Shown piece by piece: positions 38,943 through 49,344 of a DNA stretch of 64,000 nucleotides. Source of the DNA: Ascaphus truei (taxonomy: Eukaryota; Chordata; Amphibia; Anura; Ascaphidae); NCBI GenBank assembly GCA_036426205.1, contig WSYH01001946.1, positions 32,418 through 96,417 of the forward strand, read 5' to 3'. Every line of letters begins with the position of its first letter. The first letter of the stretch is position 1. The notes under the pieces were generated by a model. The model did not search any database, was not told the DNA's origin, and was given only the letters and a program-made list of their open reading frames with translations. A program made the position numbers and the translations under genes.

Positions 38943-41403
38943 CCCTGACTTATTGTTCCCTATGACTGTACCCTGTTGTTTCACTATAGGGGTGACCGGG
39001 GGGTGGCAGGAGATAGGGGCACCAGGGGAGGGGAAGGAAGGGCAGCAAGTGAGCCAGCCAGATTTCCCCATTACCTTGGCAGAGCGGCAAGGGGACTCTC
39101 AGTTAAGAGTCCCACTGTTGCAGCCTTGCTATGGGCTGGAGGTATCCAGGGTTGTGGCAAAGTTAGACCACCCCCAGATTACCTGCCAGCCAGGAGCTAA
39201 GGTGGGTGCATCTGCACCAGCAACCCTGAGCTCACCTCCAGTAATGGGGGCACAGCTTCAGGGAGAGGGGCTCGCCCCGTTAGCATCCAGCTCTAGGGTA
39301 GGATTGCCTGGGAGAGGGTTGGGTGGGCCAGTGGGAACCGGGGAGGGAAGGCAGCAAGTGAGCCAGCCAGATTTCCCCATTACCTTGGCTGAGCGGCAAG
39401 GGGACCCTCAGTTAAGAGTCCCACTGTTGCAGCCTTGCTATGGGCTGGAGGTATCCGGGGTTGTGGCAAAGTTAGACCACCCCCAGATTACCTGCCAGCC
39501 AGGAGCTAAGGTGGGTGCATCTGCACCAGCAACCCTGAGCTCATCCCCGGTAATGGGGAGACAGTGTCAGGGGGGTGGCCTCACTCAGGTGTCCCTAGGA
39601 TCCAGGTTAGGATTAGCTAGGGAGAAGCGGAGTGAGGGGAGGCTGCAGGTAGGTAGCCAGCATCAGTTCTCAGGGGAGGGGAAGGAAGGGCAGCTTGTAG
39701 GGCCGCCAGGCTTCCCCATTACCTGGGCAGAGCAGCAAGGGGACTCTCAGTTAAGAGCCCCACTGTTGCAGCCTTGCTATGGGCTGGAGATACCAGGGGT
39801 TGTGGCACAGTTAGACCACCCCCAGATTACCTGCCAGCCAGGAGCTAAGGTGGGTGCATCTGCACCAGCAACCCTGAGCTCACCTCCGGTAATGGGGGCA
39901 CAGCTTCAGGGAGAGGGGCTAGCCCCGTTAGCACCCAGCTCTAGGGTAGGATCGCCTGGGAGAGGGTTGGGTGGGCCAGTGGGAACCGGGGAGGGAAGGC
40001 AGCAAGTGAGCCAGCCAGTTGTCCCCATTACCCTGGCAAAGCCTCAGGGGGTGTCTCAGATCAGCAACCCCCTGTTGCAGCCTAGCTATGGGCTGGGGGT
40101 ATCATGGGCAGGGGCCAGTTTGCGCCACCCCAGAGATACCTGCCAGCCAAGAGCTGAGGCGGTTGCATCTGGAGAGATGCCCCTGGGCTCATCCCCGGTA
40201 ATGGGGAGACAGTGTCAGGGAGAGGGCCTCACTCAGGTGTCCCTAGGGTCCAAGCTAGGATTAGCTAGGGAGAAGCGGAGTGAGGGGAGGCTGCAGGTAG
40301 GTAGCCAGCAGCAGATCTCAGTGAGAGAAGGAGGGCTAGTGGTAGCCAGGGAGGGAAAGCAGCAGGTCTTGCAGCTAGAGTTTCCCGTTGCCCTGGCAGA
40401 GCCCCAGGGGGTTTCTCAGATCAGCAACCCCCTGTTGCAGCCTGGCTATGGGCTGGAGGTATCCGGGGCAGTGGCAGGCTTGTGCCACCCCAGGGATACC
40501 TGCCAGCCAAGTGCTAAGGCGGTTGCATCTGGAGAGGTGCCCCTGAGCTCATCCCTGGTAAGGGGGAGACAAGGTCAGGGAGGTAGGTGCACTCAGGTAG
40601 TTCCAGGGTCTGGGGTAGGATTTCCCAGGGAGGAGAGGAGTGCAGGTGGGCTGCAGGGAGGTAAGCAGCAGGCTGAGGTGCTGGGCCTAGGGGAGGCTAG
40701 GCAGGGAGGCACCGTGGAGCAGGGGGAGATAGGAGGTCAGTGGGTTGTTAGGCAGCTGGCAGAAGCTAGGGATGGACTAGGTAGGCCGAAGGTCCCTTGT
40801 TCTGACTGGCCAGGAGTGACCCCTCTGACAGAACCCCCTGGGTTCCCAAAGGAGGGGCTGTGGGAAGATAGGCAGCCAGGGAGGAGAGTCAGGAGTATAG
40901 CGGAGCAGCTACAGGGTGGCACAGAGCCAGTGCAGGTAGGGTCCCTACAGACTGGTGACATAGCCCTTTCCCAGACTTGGTTGACAGGAAAGCGACGGTC
41001 AGTGCTGGATAGCTGGTCTCCTGCAGATGCAGAGACATGCCAATCTCTGGGCAGTGTGCAGCCTGGACTGCACAGGAGCCCCTTTCACCATGGACCTGGT
41101 TCCCAAGGCACTGGGTGGGGGGCAGAGGGAGGCCAAGGAGAATGCCTGGCGTTGCAGGATCTGGACTTTACCATCCACGGTGTACTGGTCAATGCCGGAG
41201 GACAATTTTGCCAGGCCAATCTCTCAGGACGTATTGAGGGCGTCAAGGGCGCCAGCGGTACCCCAGTCCCTGGGAGAGGCGACTGGGGCACCAGGGCCCC
41301 ATTCAGCCGGGGAGGTGTGACAATAGTGAGGGTTTGGCCCGGGATTAACGGGGTTACTCCCCAAGGGCCCCCCTCTAACCTCGCCAGGGAGACAAGGGGT
41401 TAA
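38509..41403 (+). CDS. LTR-element internal ORF, C-terminal part with about 100-residue tandem repeats (copy 1)
   Basis: Native sequence starts near 38,745 (FLHKDMGPLSC, as in copies 2 and 3). From about 39,000 five repeat units follow, each with FPITLAERQGDSQLR, LLQPCYGLEV, DHPQITCQPGAKVGASAPAT and VMGRQ-QG. Starts at 39,042, 39,351, 39,690, 39,999 and 40,359 give spacings of 309, 339, 309 and 360, an alternation of two unit types. A Gly-rich tail follows up to the 3' LTR at 41,316; the last 29 codons are LTR sequence. I see no protease DTG, RT YxDD or integrase HHCC/DDE motif, so the element is probably non-autonomous and the protein's function is unknown. Confidence 0.6.
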   Translation: MAPTQPGRQPSVGRLLENLDGLHQQQRRRAAAIHLIPAENQRWRQRKSRHSGILPAAVLFGRRDRVCGRGLFYQVCREFLHKDMGPLSCTVLPVPNPGAAAAVTRCCPAQMGPAAAAPVPLQLGPTKAAVSAGTSKVSQTKSQTDPDLLFPMTVPCCFTIGVTGGWQEIGAPGEGKEGQQVSQPDFPITLAERQGDSQLRVPLLQPCYGLEVSRVVAKLDHPQITCQPGAKVGASAPATLSSPPVMGAQLQGEGLAPLASSSRVGLPGRGLGGPVGTGEGRQQVSQPDFPITLAERQGDPQLRVPLLQPCYGLEVSGVVAKLDHPQITCQPGAKVGASAPATLSSSPVMGRQCQGGGLTQVSLGSRLGLAREKRSEGRLQVGSQHQFSGEGKEGQLVGPPGFPITWAEQQGDSQLRAPLLQPCYGLEIPGVVAQLDHPQITCQPGAKVGASAPATLSSPPVMGAQLQGEGLAPLAPSSRVGSPGRGLGGPVGTGEGRQQVSQPVVPITLAKPQGVSQISNPLLQPSYGLGVSWAGASLRHPRDTCQPRAEAVASGEMPLGSSPVMGRQCQGEGLTQVSLGSKLGLAREKRSEGRLQVGSQQQISVREGGLVVAREGKQQVLQLEFPVALAEPQGVSQISNPLLQPGYGLEVSGAVAGLCHPRDTCQPSAKAVASGEVPLSSSLVRGRQGQGGRCTQVVPGSGVGFPREERSAGGLQGGKQQAEVLGLGEARQGGTVEQGEIGGQWVVRQLAEARDGLGRPKVPCSDWPGVTPLTEPPGFPKEGLWEDRQPGRRVRSIAEQLQGGTEPVQVGSLQTGDIALSQTWLTGKRRSVLDSWSPADAETCQSLGSVQPGLHRSPFHHGPGSQGTGWGAEGGQGECLALQDLDFTIHGVLVNAGGQFCQANLSGRIEGVKGASGTPVPGRGDWGTRAPFSRGGVTIVRVWPGINGVTPQGPPSNLARETRG

Positions 41404-41862
41404 CTGGGCTGAGGCCCAGAACTGTGACTTAACCCTTGTTAAATAACATGAAAATGCTTATTCCCCTGTGTAAATGATGTGGTTGCTGGATCAGGGTCTG
41501 CATAACCCACCCACTGGGACTTAAGGGGTTAATCTTATATGCAGAGCTGAATAAACAGTTACCTGAAAACTGGTAATTTGGTAACTGAGTAAGCCAGGAC
41601 CCTGAGCCTTGGGGTACAGCCTCTGGGTCACCCCCCAAGTACACACATATTAAAAATATAACGTTGTCATAAGAGAAACATATATTTTTGATAAAGTGAC
41701 TTTTTGTAGTTTTTGAAATATACAGGCAGAATGCTAATGGTGGGCAAATGCTAATAACCTCTGCCTGCCTTTGTAATGCATATCCAAAACGGAGGTGTGA
41801 ATTGGCCAGTTGGATGCTAAATAGGACATCCTGCTAGAATTTAGCCTGGCTTCACAGGGGTA
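41316..41862 (+). repeat. 3' LTR of LTR-element copy 1, truncated
   Basis: Begins TGTGACAATAGTGAGG right after a short purine tract (GGGGAGG), the expected plus-strand primer. It matches the first 547 bp of the LTRs at 32,496 and 34,974, then stops at TTCACAGGGGTA and enters other DNA. Its U5 part is missing. Confidence 0.85.
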
Positions 41863-42632
41863 GGAAAAACACTTACAATACAGCTTAGGCAACAGCCCAG
41901 CCTCAGCTCGATCGTCCGATGGCGCTCCTCCGACCGGTGTATCCCCCGTGATCGCGTCCGATGGCGGGAACCGGAAGGGGAGGGCTTACCGGATGTCAAC
42001 AGGCTGGCTGGGTCCTTCAGGTAATGGGCTCCGGCAGGGAACTACGCGTTTCGCAATGATGCTTCGTCAGGTTCCTGCCGGATGCCCTGGATCTTCCCTT
42101 TTTATAGGTTTAAAGAAGCTGCTTGATTGATTGATTACAATCAGTATATGATCTATGCAATTACATTATTAAAACAGCTTATACATCCAATGGTGGTCTT
42201 ATTTATTATGTACATTGACTGTAATGGGCGAATGGAGGAGAGACAAGTTAAATGCATTGTGGATATAAAATTTATACAATCATAAAATTGGGTCAAGCAT
42301 TTAATTGTGCACATGTGATGTCACTCCTTCGTATGTAGCTTGATTGTCTCATATATGAGTGTGCCAATTAGTAGATAATACAAAATGCATAAGGTATACA
42401 TAGAAATACATGAGTGAAATTCTAAAAAAACATGAGAGAACTTAAAAGAAAAAATATATATATAAGAAAAAATGCATACTTCTTTATACAGGTTCCTTTA
42501 AAATGAGTGCTGTAAATGAATTGTATTGTACTAAAACCTTGTACTTGAATCCCCATGTAGGTTCACATAGCTCTATACTTTGGTAGAAGATAGTTTGGTA
42601 GTCAAGGGGATAGAAAAAATGTATATATACAT
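41863..42632 (-). mobile_element. Fragment of a second PLE-type element with its own hammerhead
   Basis: Non-coding sequence unlike the PLE pLTR of 4,197-5,065 apart from the ribozyme core. It is GC-rich up to about 42,100 and AT-rich after. The hammerhead at 42,030-42,082 on the minus strand makes a PLE pLTR or a related hammerhead retroelement the likely source. No RT is visible. Confidence 0.45.
42030..42082 (-). ncRNA. Hammerhead ribozyme of a different element
   Basis: Minus strand: stem I of 12 bp with one bulge (TCCGGCAGGAAC with GTTCCCTGCCGGA), core CTGACGA, one extra A, stem II GCA/TGC with loop TCAT, GAAA, ACGCGT and cleavage triplet GTA. Only the core and the ACGCGT stem III are shared with the PLE ribozymes; both stem sequences differ, so covariation supports the fold. 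Confidence 0.85.
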
Positions 42633-44131
42633 TGTGGCGGTAGGGAGGGTTTGGCCCGGGATTAAGGGGGTTACCCCCCAAGGGCCCCCCCTCTAACCTC
42701 GCCAGGGAGACAAGGGGTTAACTGGGCTGAGGCCCAGAACTGTGACTTAACCCTTGCAAAATAACATGAAAATGCTTATTCCCCTGTGTAAATGATGTTG
42801 TTGCTGGATCAGGGTCTGCATAACCCACCCACTGGGACTTAAGGGGTTAATGAGCTACAGTTTAAGGAAATCCCACTGTATTATGTCCTTTAAGGAAATC
42901 TGGACTTCAAAGGGTTAATTGAAGTTGAATGTGAACAGAGAAGGTTTTAGAACCCCACATGATAGATGCAGATGGGGGAATGCAAGCTTTTGCCTAAATA
43001 TTGGTTCTCTGTGTTTTAAAACTGCCCTGCAGTTGATTTTGTCCTGGGATTTAAACCCAGGTTGGTGACAAAAGGCAGAATGCCTGTCTTTGTAATGCAT
43101 GAGGAGCCAAATGGTGCCTCATATGAGTATTCACTGGAAGTGTATATCAACAGAGAGGTGTGATACATCGCCCTGATCAATAGGTAACTGACCTAATTGG
43201 TTATGCGAAAAGCAAAAGCCCACTTCAAAAGGTTTATTGACGTGGCCAGTAGGATGCTAAATAGGATATTCTGCTAGATTTGAGCCTGGCTTCCCAGGGG
43301 AATTGTTTATGCGGGAAGCAGGCAAAAGGAAGGGAAGGGTTTGTTATTCACACCTTCCAGCAAAAGGTATTCCCCAACAGAATATCAAAAGTGAGTAACT
43401 TTATTAAATATAAGGATACTATGAGATGTCCTTGGCTGAACCGGCTAAGAATTACATAAGTGTATTGGCGAGAGTAAGCCGATCTTGGGAAGTCTAAACA
43501 TTGAATATGTAACTGCTGCTAAATGCCAGATATTAATATCTCTATTAATGTTCATATTACAATGTAATTTTTGGTCTTCCTACGAGCGTCAGGTGTCCCA
43601 GAATGCAGTAATATATCTCACCTGACTGTATGTATTACGGAGCGGAAGTTATGCAATGATTTGCAGTAGATATGAACTTTTGGTTAAGTCTGAGACCCCC
43701 CAGAGTTCTACTGCAGATGTGCCAGCTAGCAGGGGGGCCTGTCCTAAAATGTGTTCCCCCACCAAAGATTGGCTGGAGATAATTGCAAACCAATCCCAGG
43801 GTCTTAATGTTACAGATAGAGGGACAAAGGGTTTATAACCTGCTGTTTCCCATCTATCCTTTGTCTTCATTTTTGGTCGCCATGCAATGTCTTGGGCTGA
43901 TTGCTGGATGAAACTGCCAGTTCAGATGGGACTGTTTTCATTATTTTCATCTTTTACGTAAGTGTCTATATTTTGCCTGTTATTGTATAATCTGTTGTGT
44001 TCACCTTTATCAAGGAATAAATTCTATTTATCATATCTAAGTCTCGTCCCAGTTCAAACCCAGGTATATATATATATTTATATATATAGTTTTTTGGTGT
44101 AAATTACAGCCTGTCGCAAGCTCTCGTGACA
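42633..44131 (+). repeat. 5' LTR of LTR-element copy 2
   Basis: Starts TGTGGCGGTAGGGAGGG and ends CTCTCGTGACA, about 1.5 kb. Ends match copy 1, but the middle belongs to another subfamily (CTACAGTTTAAGGAAATCCC block). AATAAA lies near 44,018. GTAAGT at 43,958-43,963 is a perfect splice donor kept in the other LTR copies. Confidence 0.8.
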
Positions 44132-44145
44132 GGCTTGTAATTAAC

Positions 44146-44163
44146 TGGTGGCAGCGGTGGGAT
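44146..44163 (+). promoter_or_regulatory. tRNA-Leu primer-binding site, copy 2
   Basis: TGGTGGCAGCGGTGGGAT, 18 bases complementary to the tRNA-Leu 3' end. Confidence 0.8.
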
Positions 44164-44285
44164 CGAACTGGACCTGGATTACAGTATTCTGCGGGGTACT
44201 GTGATCCAGTGGGAACTTGATGGTAATTGCAAGTTCCTGGGACTAAAGATATTGAACACACAGTGTACAACATATAACACAAGAT

Positions 44286-46253
44286 ATGGCACCCCCTCAC
44301 TGTTCCCCTACTTGTGAGAAGCATTTCCTCCCGAACAAAAGTGCCGGCCATCCGTCTGACTGGAGCCGGGCACTGAGACCGGAGGAGTGCATCAAGTCGG
44401 CGCGGGGAGCAGCAGCCAGCAAGGCTGAGAGAGAGACAGCAATCGGTGAGCATGAAACCCGGCAGGCTGAGCAAAGATCCACAGCTGCAGCTGCTGTAAC
44501 CATCACACCGCCCGGAGAGCAGGGAAGGGACCCAGCTCCGGGACAGCAGAGACTTGTGGAGGGAGCGGGTGGTCTTGTACCAGGAGAGGTATTGGCCGTT
44601 GCGGCGGCCAGTCCATTTTACCCAGAATTGCTGGCCCTGATGTTTGCGCAGGGAGAGATGTCCCCGGCTGAGCGGCTCGAGCAGCTGAAGCTGGCGATGT
44701 TCCGACCCACTTATCCCCTCCCAGAGCCCGGCGCTCCAGCAACTCCGCTCTGGACTCCATTGCCCCTTGCTGGGGTTAGTCCACCGGCGGCGGAGAAGCC
44801 CTGGAATGAGCCCGGCGCTCAGGCAACTCCGCTCTGGACGCCGTTGCCCCTTGCTGGGGTTAGTCCACCGGTGGCGGAGAAGCACCGGCAGTTGCTGCAG
44901 CACTGCCAACCAATGGGCCACAATAATGCCCAGTGCCCTGACTGTGCGCGGTCAGGCGAAGAAGCCCCTCAGGGCCAACGCTCACGAGCTGCGGAAAAGA
45001 TGACCCAGTTAGCGGCATCCTCTGATGGCTCCCGCCCAGCCGGGGCGACAACCCTCCTCGGGACGTCTCCTGGAGAACCTGGACGGGCTGCATCAGCAAC
45101 AGCGGCGGAGAGCAGCGGCCATCCACCTGATCCCGGCGGAGAACCAGCGGTGGCGGCAGAGAAGACGCTGCCACTCCGGCATCCTGCCGGCGGCAGTTTT
45201 ATTTGGGGGGAGGGACAGGGTTTGCGGGAGGGGGTTATTTTACCAAGTTTGCATGGAGCTGTGTTCCTCCACAAAGACCTGGGACCCTTGTCCTGCACCG
45301 TTTTACCTGTACCCAACCCGGGCGCTGTTGCGGCAGCGGCCCGGTGCTGCCCAGCCCAGATGGGGCCGGCGGCGGCCGCTCCAGTCCCCCTGCAATTGGG
45401 ACCAACGAAGGCGGCGGTCTCTGCGGGGACCAGCAAGGTAAGCCAGACCAAGTCGCAGACTGACTCTGACTTATGTTTCCCTATGACTGTACCCTGTTGT
45501 TTCACTCTAGGGGTGACTGGGGGGTGGCAGGAGATAGGGGCACCAGGGGAGGGGAAGGAAGGGCAGCTGGTAGGGCAGTCAGGATTCCCCATTACCCTGG
45601 CGGGGCAGCAAGGGGACTCTCAGTTAAGAGCCCCACTGTTGCAGCCTTGCTCTGGGCTGGAGGTATCAGGGGTTGTGGCAAAGTTAGACCACCCCCGGAT
45701 TACCTGCCAGCCAGGAGCTAAGGTGGGTGCATCTGCACCAGCAACCCTGAGCTCATCCCCGGTAATGGGGAGACAGTGTCAGGGAGATGGCCTCACGCAG
45801 GTGTCCCTAGGATCCAGGTTAGGATTAGCTAGGGAGAAGCGGAGTGAGGGGAGGCTGCAGGTAGGTAGCCAGCATCAGTTCTCAGGGGAGGGGAAGGAAG
45901 GGCAGCTTGTAGGGCCGCCAGGCTTCCCCATTACCTGGGCAGAGCAGCAAGGGGACTCTCAGTTAAGAGCCCCACTGTTGCAGCCTTGCTATGGGCTGGA
46001 GGTACCAGAGGTTGTGGCACAGTTAGACCACCCCCAGATTACCTGCCAGCCAGGAGCTAAGGTGGGTGCATCTGCACCAGCAACCCTGAGCTCACCTCCG
46101 GTAATGGGGGCACAGCTTCAGGGAGAGGGGCTAGCCCTGTTAGCACCCAGCTCTAGGGTAGGATCGCCTGGGAGAGGGTTGGGTGGGCCAGTGGGAACCG
46201 GGGAGGGAAGGCAGCAAGTGAGCCAGCCAGTTGTCCCCATTACCCTGGCAGTG
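44286..46253 (+). CDS. LTR-element internal ORF, copy 2 (3' truncated)
   Basis: One continuous frame from MAPPHCSPTCEKHFL through the helical region, two TPLWTPLPLAGVSPP repeats, the HCQPMGHNNAQC knuckle and FLHKDLGPLSC into the 100-residue repeats. Three repeat units are present (starts near 45,567, 45,900 and 46,210). It shows that the frame in the intact element is unbroken across the point where copy 1 shifts. At 46,253 the sequence changes to the HTH/BEN transposon; the remaining codons to 46,352 are foreign. Confidence 0.65.
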
Positions 46254-46309
46254 CAGTTTTCTATATTTTTTTTTGTTAAGTTTTATAAATATACTTACGC
46301 GTTAGTTAC

Positions 46310-46485
46310 CCTTGGTGCCCTTTTGCGGTCTCCGTTTTTTCCGTATGCATGATAGCACACGGTGCTTGATGGCACAACGAGGTCAGAAGTAGCTAACCAG
46401 CGTTGGATAGCAGCAATTCGGTGTCCGCTCGTGTACATCTCCTTAATTCCATGCTGAGATCCTTTAAAATCTTTTTAACAGGCAT
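46310..46485 (-). pseudogene. Tc1/mariner-like transposase exon 1, copy 2
   Basis: Minus strand from ATG (46,483-46,485): MPVKKILKDLSM, then one missing base throws the helix-turn-helix out of frame. The donor GTAAC at 46,309 is kept. Only intron-1 sequence follows to about 46,254, so the remaining exons are absent. Confidence 0.7.
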
Positions 46486-46580
46486 TGCTGCGAGTAGAAA
46501 GAAATACAAACACAAGAATGTATATACGATGTTTAGTCGATGTGTATTCTATGTGCAGTCAATCCACAAAATGGATGGTG

Positions 46581-46588
46581 TATTTATA
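46581..46588 (+). promoter_or_regulatory. TATA-like box of BEN gene copy 2
   Basis: TATTTATA, 62 bp before the ATG at 46,643, the same motif and distance as in copy 1 (25,240-25,247). Confidence 0.5.
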
Positions 46589-46642
46589 CGGTAATGACTC
46601 ACATTAGAGTACGCCCACTTTCAACACCTGTACCTGGTCGCC

Positions 46643-48134
46643 ATGCATAAAATGTTACACACTTTGCATAGCCCACCACTCCATGATCTTTATCTGAACT
46701 TGCCCTTGTCCAGATACTGCATTGTGCCACCTGCTTCCATGGAGCATCCCCGTTTCGATGTACGCAAGAACCCACTCACCTCTGCCATGCCTGTCATGCT
46801 GAAAAAGCGAAAGGCGGTTGCCGTTTCCATGCCAAGGGCAAAGCGACAGGCTAAGGCCAATAAAGAAAACCTTCTGCTGACCCCAAAGGTTAAGGGTTTT
46901 CTTAGACGTAAGCCTCATTATGTGAAGAAGATATATGGTGATGTACTCTCGACACAAAACAAATGGCAGCCAACCCATCGAATCCGCATACCACTTCCCT
47001 CCATATGCTTCGACGACTCTGCTGTAGCTGTCCCGGAAATCTTCATCCCGTCTTCTCCACCCCCATCTTCTCCGGTTCCATCTGACAATGCTGCCGCCTC
47101 TGAAATCCACGGGTCACTTTCTCCTTTGCTCTTAGATGACTCTGCTTCTCGCCCGTTAATCCAAAGGTCACCTTCTCCATCCCTCTTCGACGACGCTGCC
47201 GCTTCTCCTCTACCGGGTATCTAGAGGTCACCTCCTCCACTCTCCATCGATGCCGCTTCTGTCCATGGAAACCCCATCTCATCCTCCGTTGCACCCATCC
47301 CCCCAGATGTCCAGATGCCATGCACAAGAAGCAGCTCATTAGACCGGATGCTGAATGGGATAAGTGTGGATCTCCCCGGGAATTCTATTGTGCTGGCAAA
47401 GATAGATCTGCTTCTGGAGACAATGCTCAATGTGGAGCAACGGATGCTACAAATGGAGCAACGGATGGATCAACGGATGGAGAAGATAGAGGCTGACATT
47501 GTGGGCATACATTATTTGCTCGGTGCTAATGCCCCTGTTTCCCCGACGCCGGAGCAGGGGGGTGACATGGATGTGATGAATGGGACCTTCGACCACCTTC
47601 CATCACCAAGCGCCCCCCCTCCACCAGAAGATGTAGTGTACATGTATGCCGTTGAGGGGGACATGACAACCCCGTCAAGACCACGCCAGGAGACAACACG
47701 GCGACCATGATGGGAGGAAAGCTTCCTCCCAGACAACCTACCATCACTCGTCGCCACAAGCACACCCGATCCCAAAAGACCTACACCCGCTCGCATTGAA
47801 ACAGTGCCCGACATCACCCTGTGTGATCTGCCAGGGGCTCAGGGAGAAGTATAGGGTGATGAGTGCTGGTGTACCCCACAAGTATGCCTTGATCATTTTT
47901 AAGCACCATGTCCCCTACACGTTGTACTGCGAGTGGGTGTTCAAAGTGAACTACGAAGGAAATCGCGTTAAAAAGGCGCTTCCTGTCAATTTAAGGAAAA
48001 ACATTGTGGAAGAAATGCGGCGCTTTTATGCAGTTACAGATCCTGTAATGAAAGGCGTTCGAGACTGCATTAATGGCGTTTTGCGCCATGCAAGGAATCG
48101 GCCATGGCTGGACAACGTGGAGGACTTTCGGTGA
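46643..48134 (+). pseudogene. BEN-domain accessory gene of the two-gene transposon, copy 2
   Basis: Colinear with 25,302-26,737. 46,643-47,224: N-terminus MHKMLHTLHSPPLHDLY, a basic stretch (KRKAVAVSMPRAKRQAKA) and Ser/Pro repeats; TAG at 47,222. 47,315-47,710 in the same frame: SLDRMLNGISVDLPG then a heptad-like MEQRMDQRMEKIEADI coiled coil and a PPPPED linker; TGA at 47,708. 47,796-48,134, after a frame change: the BEN domain. Lesions fall at different places from copy 1, so the ancestral gene was a single ORF of roughly 480 codons. The upstream Met in CCATGG context at 46,739 is an alternative start. Confidence 0.65.
47796..48134 (+). CDS. BEN domain segment
   Basis: 112 residues. REKYRVMSAGVPHKYALIIF, then ALPVNLRKNIVEEMRRFY, then MKGVRDCINGVLRHARNRPW follow the all-helical BEN pattern: a Gly-x-Pro followed by Tyr/Ala/Leu helix 1, Leu-Pro before helix 2, and a last helix with C-x-x-x-I-N-x-x-L-R. 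It ends 18 residues later at a stop, as expected for a C-terminal BEN domain. BEN domains occur in NAC1, BEND and viral proteins. The assignment is from memory of the pattern and needs an HMM search. Confidence 0.7.
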   Translation: MKQCPTSPCVICQGLREKYRVMSAGVPHKYALIIFKHHVPYTLYCEWVFKVNYEGNRVKKALPVNLRKNIVEEMRRFYAVTDPVMKGVRDCINGVLRHARNRPWLDNVEDFR

Positions 48135-48241
48135 GACCATACTGTTGTGCTGAACTGTATTGTACTGTACATATTTTGCCGTACAGTACCTGCTGTACTT
48201 AAACAAAGGAGATGTTGTTGTGTGTTTTGTTTCACAGCACA

Positions 48242-48337
48242 TGCACAACTCCAGTCCCTGAGGGCCGCAAACAGGCATGGTTTTCAACGTTGCCCTGAAA
48301 ACCTGCCCTGTTTGCTGCCCTCTAGGACTGAACTGGT
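48242..48337. repeat. Imperfect hairpin after BEN gene copy 2
   Basis: TGCACAACTCCAGTCC at 48,245 pairs with a diverged complement ending CTGGTGCAGG near 48,337. Homologous to the hairpin at 26,819-26,909. Confidence 0.75.
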
Positions 48338-48344
48338 GCAGGTC

Positions 48345-49344
48345 TGACTGACAGTGTTGCTCACCATCCCACTGTACTGTACTGTATACAGTACTGGGTT
48401 TCTTTAATAAAGGAGATGTTACTTAAAATGCTTCAACATTGTACTGTATTTGTAAATAAATGTAATTGAACTGACTGCACCAATAAAAGAACATGTTGAT
48501 TTGTCTTACTGTACTGTGCATTGTTTCCATTTGCTCCTTTGATAGTACTGTATAACAAAATACAGAGTAACAAATGCTTGCTGCACTGTTTTTTTACTGC
48601 CTGGTCGCGCAATTGGCATGGGAACTAGGGCAATTGGCGTGGGAACTAGGTCAATTGGCGTGGGAACTTCTGTTCCAGGGCACCTAGAAATAAAATTCAT
48701 TTTGCCCCTAGATGTTAGGAACCCCCTCACTTGACCCCAACAGGGTCCGAGCAGTAATGGCGGCGAGAAAGGGTCACGCCGGCGAGGAGGGTCCTACCAT
48801 TGAGCGTAATGGCGGAGAAAGCTTTGAAACGGCTAAGTCAGAATGAGCAGAAACCTGGAACCCACAACTCCATTTCTGTTCAACCTAGAGTGCTCAGATT
48901 CGGTCACCATGTAGTCCTTGTTGCGGCAGGATTGCATGGCAAATTGCGACCCTCTCGTGGCAACAGAATGGATTCAGGGTAATGTTAAAGTTCAGGTTTC
49001 TGCCATTGACTTGCATGGCAGAAAAAAAGCCACTTTGGTAATGTGCTTTTAAACTGTCTTTTGGTATCTCCGGTTCCGGGGGTAGTGCAAGGCTGATATT
49101 TTGCCACTATGGCAAGGGTCCTCCCGCATGAGGACCAGGCAAATTTCAACCCGCTCAGACCCACAGAACGGATTATGTTACATTATACTTATATACAGTA
49201 TTTATATATTTTTATTTTAAAGATATTAAAGAATGTACTGTATTATATTTAAAACATGTGACTGTAAACCATAGTGACTGACAAATATTTTCACACCCTG
49301 ATGAAATACAGTATCAGTTTACTCTCAATTCTCACAGTGCTGTG
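48345..49344. other. Non-coding stretch between BEN copy 2 and LTR copy 3
   Basis: TACTGTA-rich DNA and AATAAA signals to about 48,600. Then come three copies of a 20-bp unit (CAATTGGCGTGGGAACTAGG) at 48,611-48,669 and unassigned sequence with no ORF of interest. Confidence 0.6.

Noticed and set aside
38917..38989. A 73-base GT...AG intron in the LTR-element ORF of copy 1 (GTAAGC to ACTATAG) whose removal joins the two reading frames
   Set aside because: Copies 2 and 3 are open straight through the same sequence. In copy 1 the native frame already starts at about 38,745, upstream of the putative donor. The frame change is explained by a net 5-base loss there.
44037..44921. 294-codon minus-strand ORF and similar long antisense ORFs (51,058-51,774; 51,672-52,445; 44,969-45,592)
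   Set aside because: They lie antisense to the GC-rich LTR-element ORF, recur in every copy only because the DNA is repeated, and resemble nothing known.
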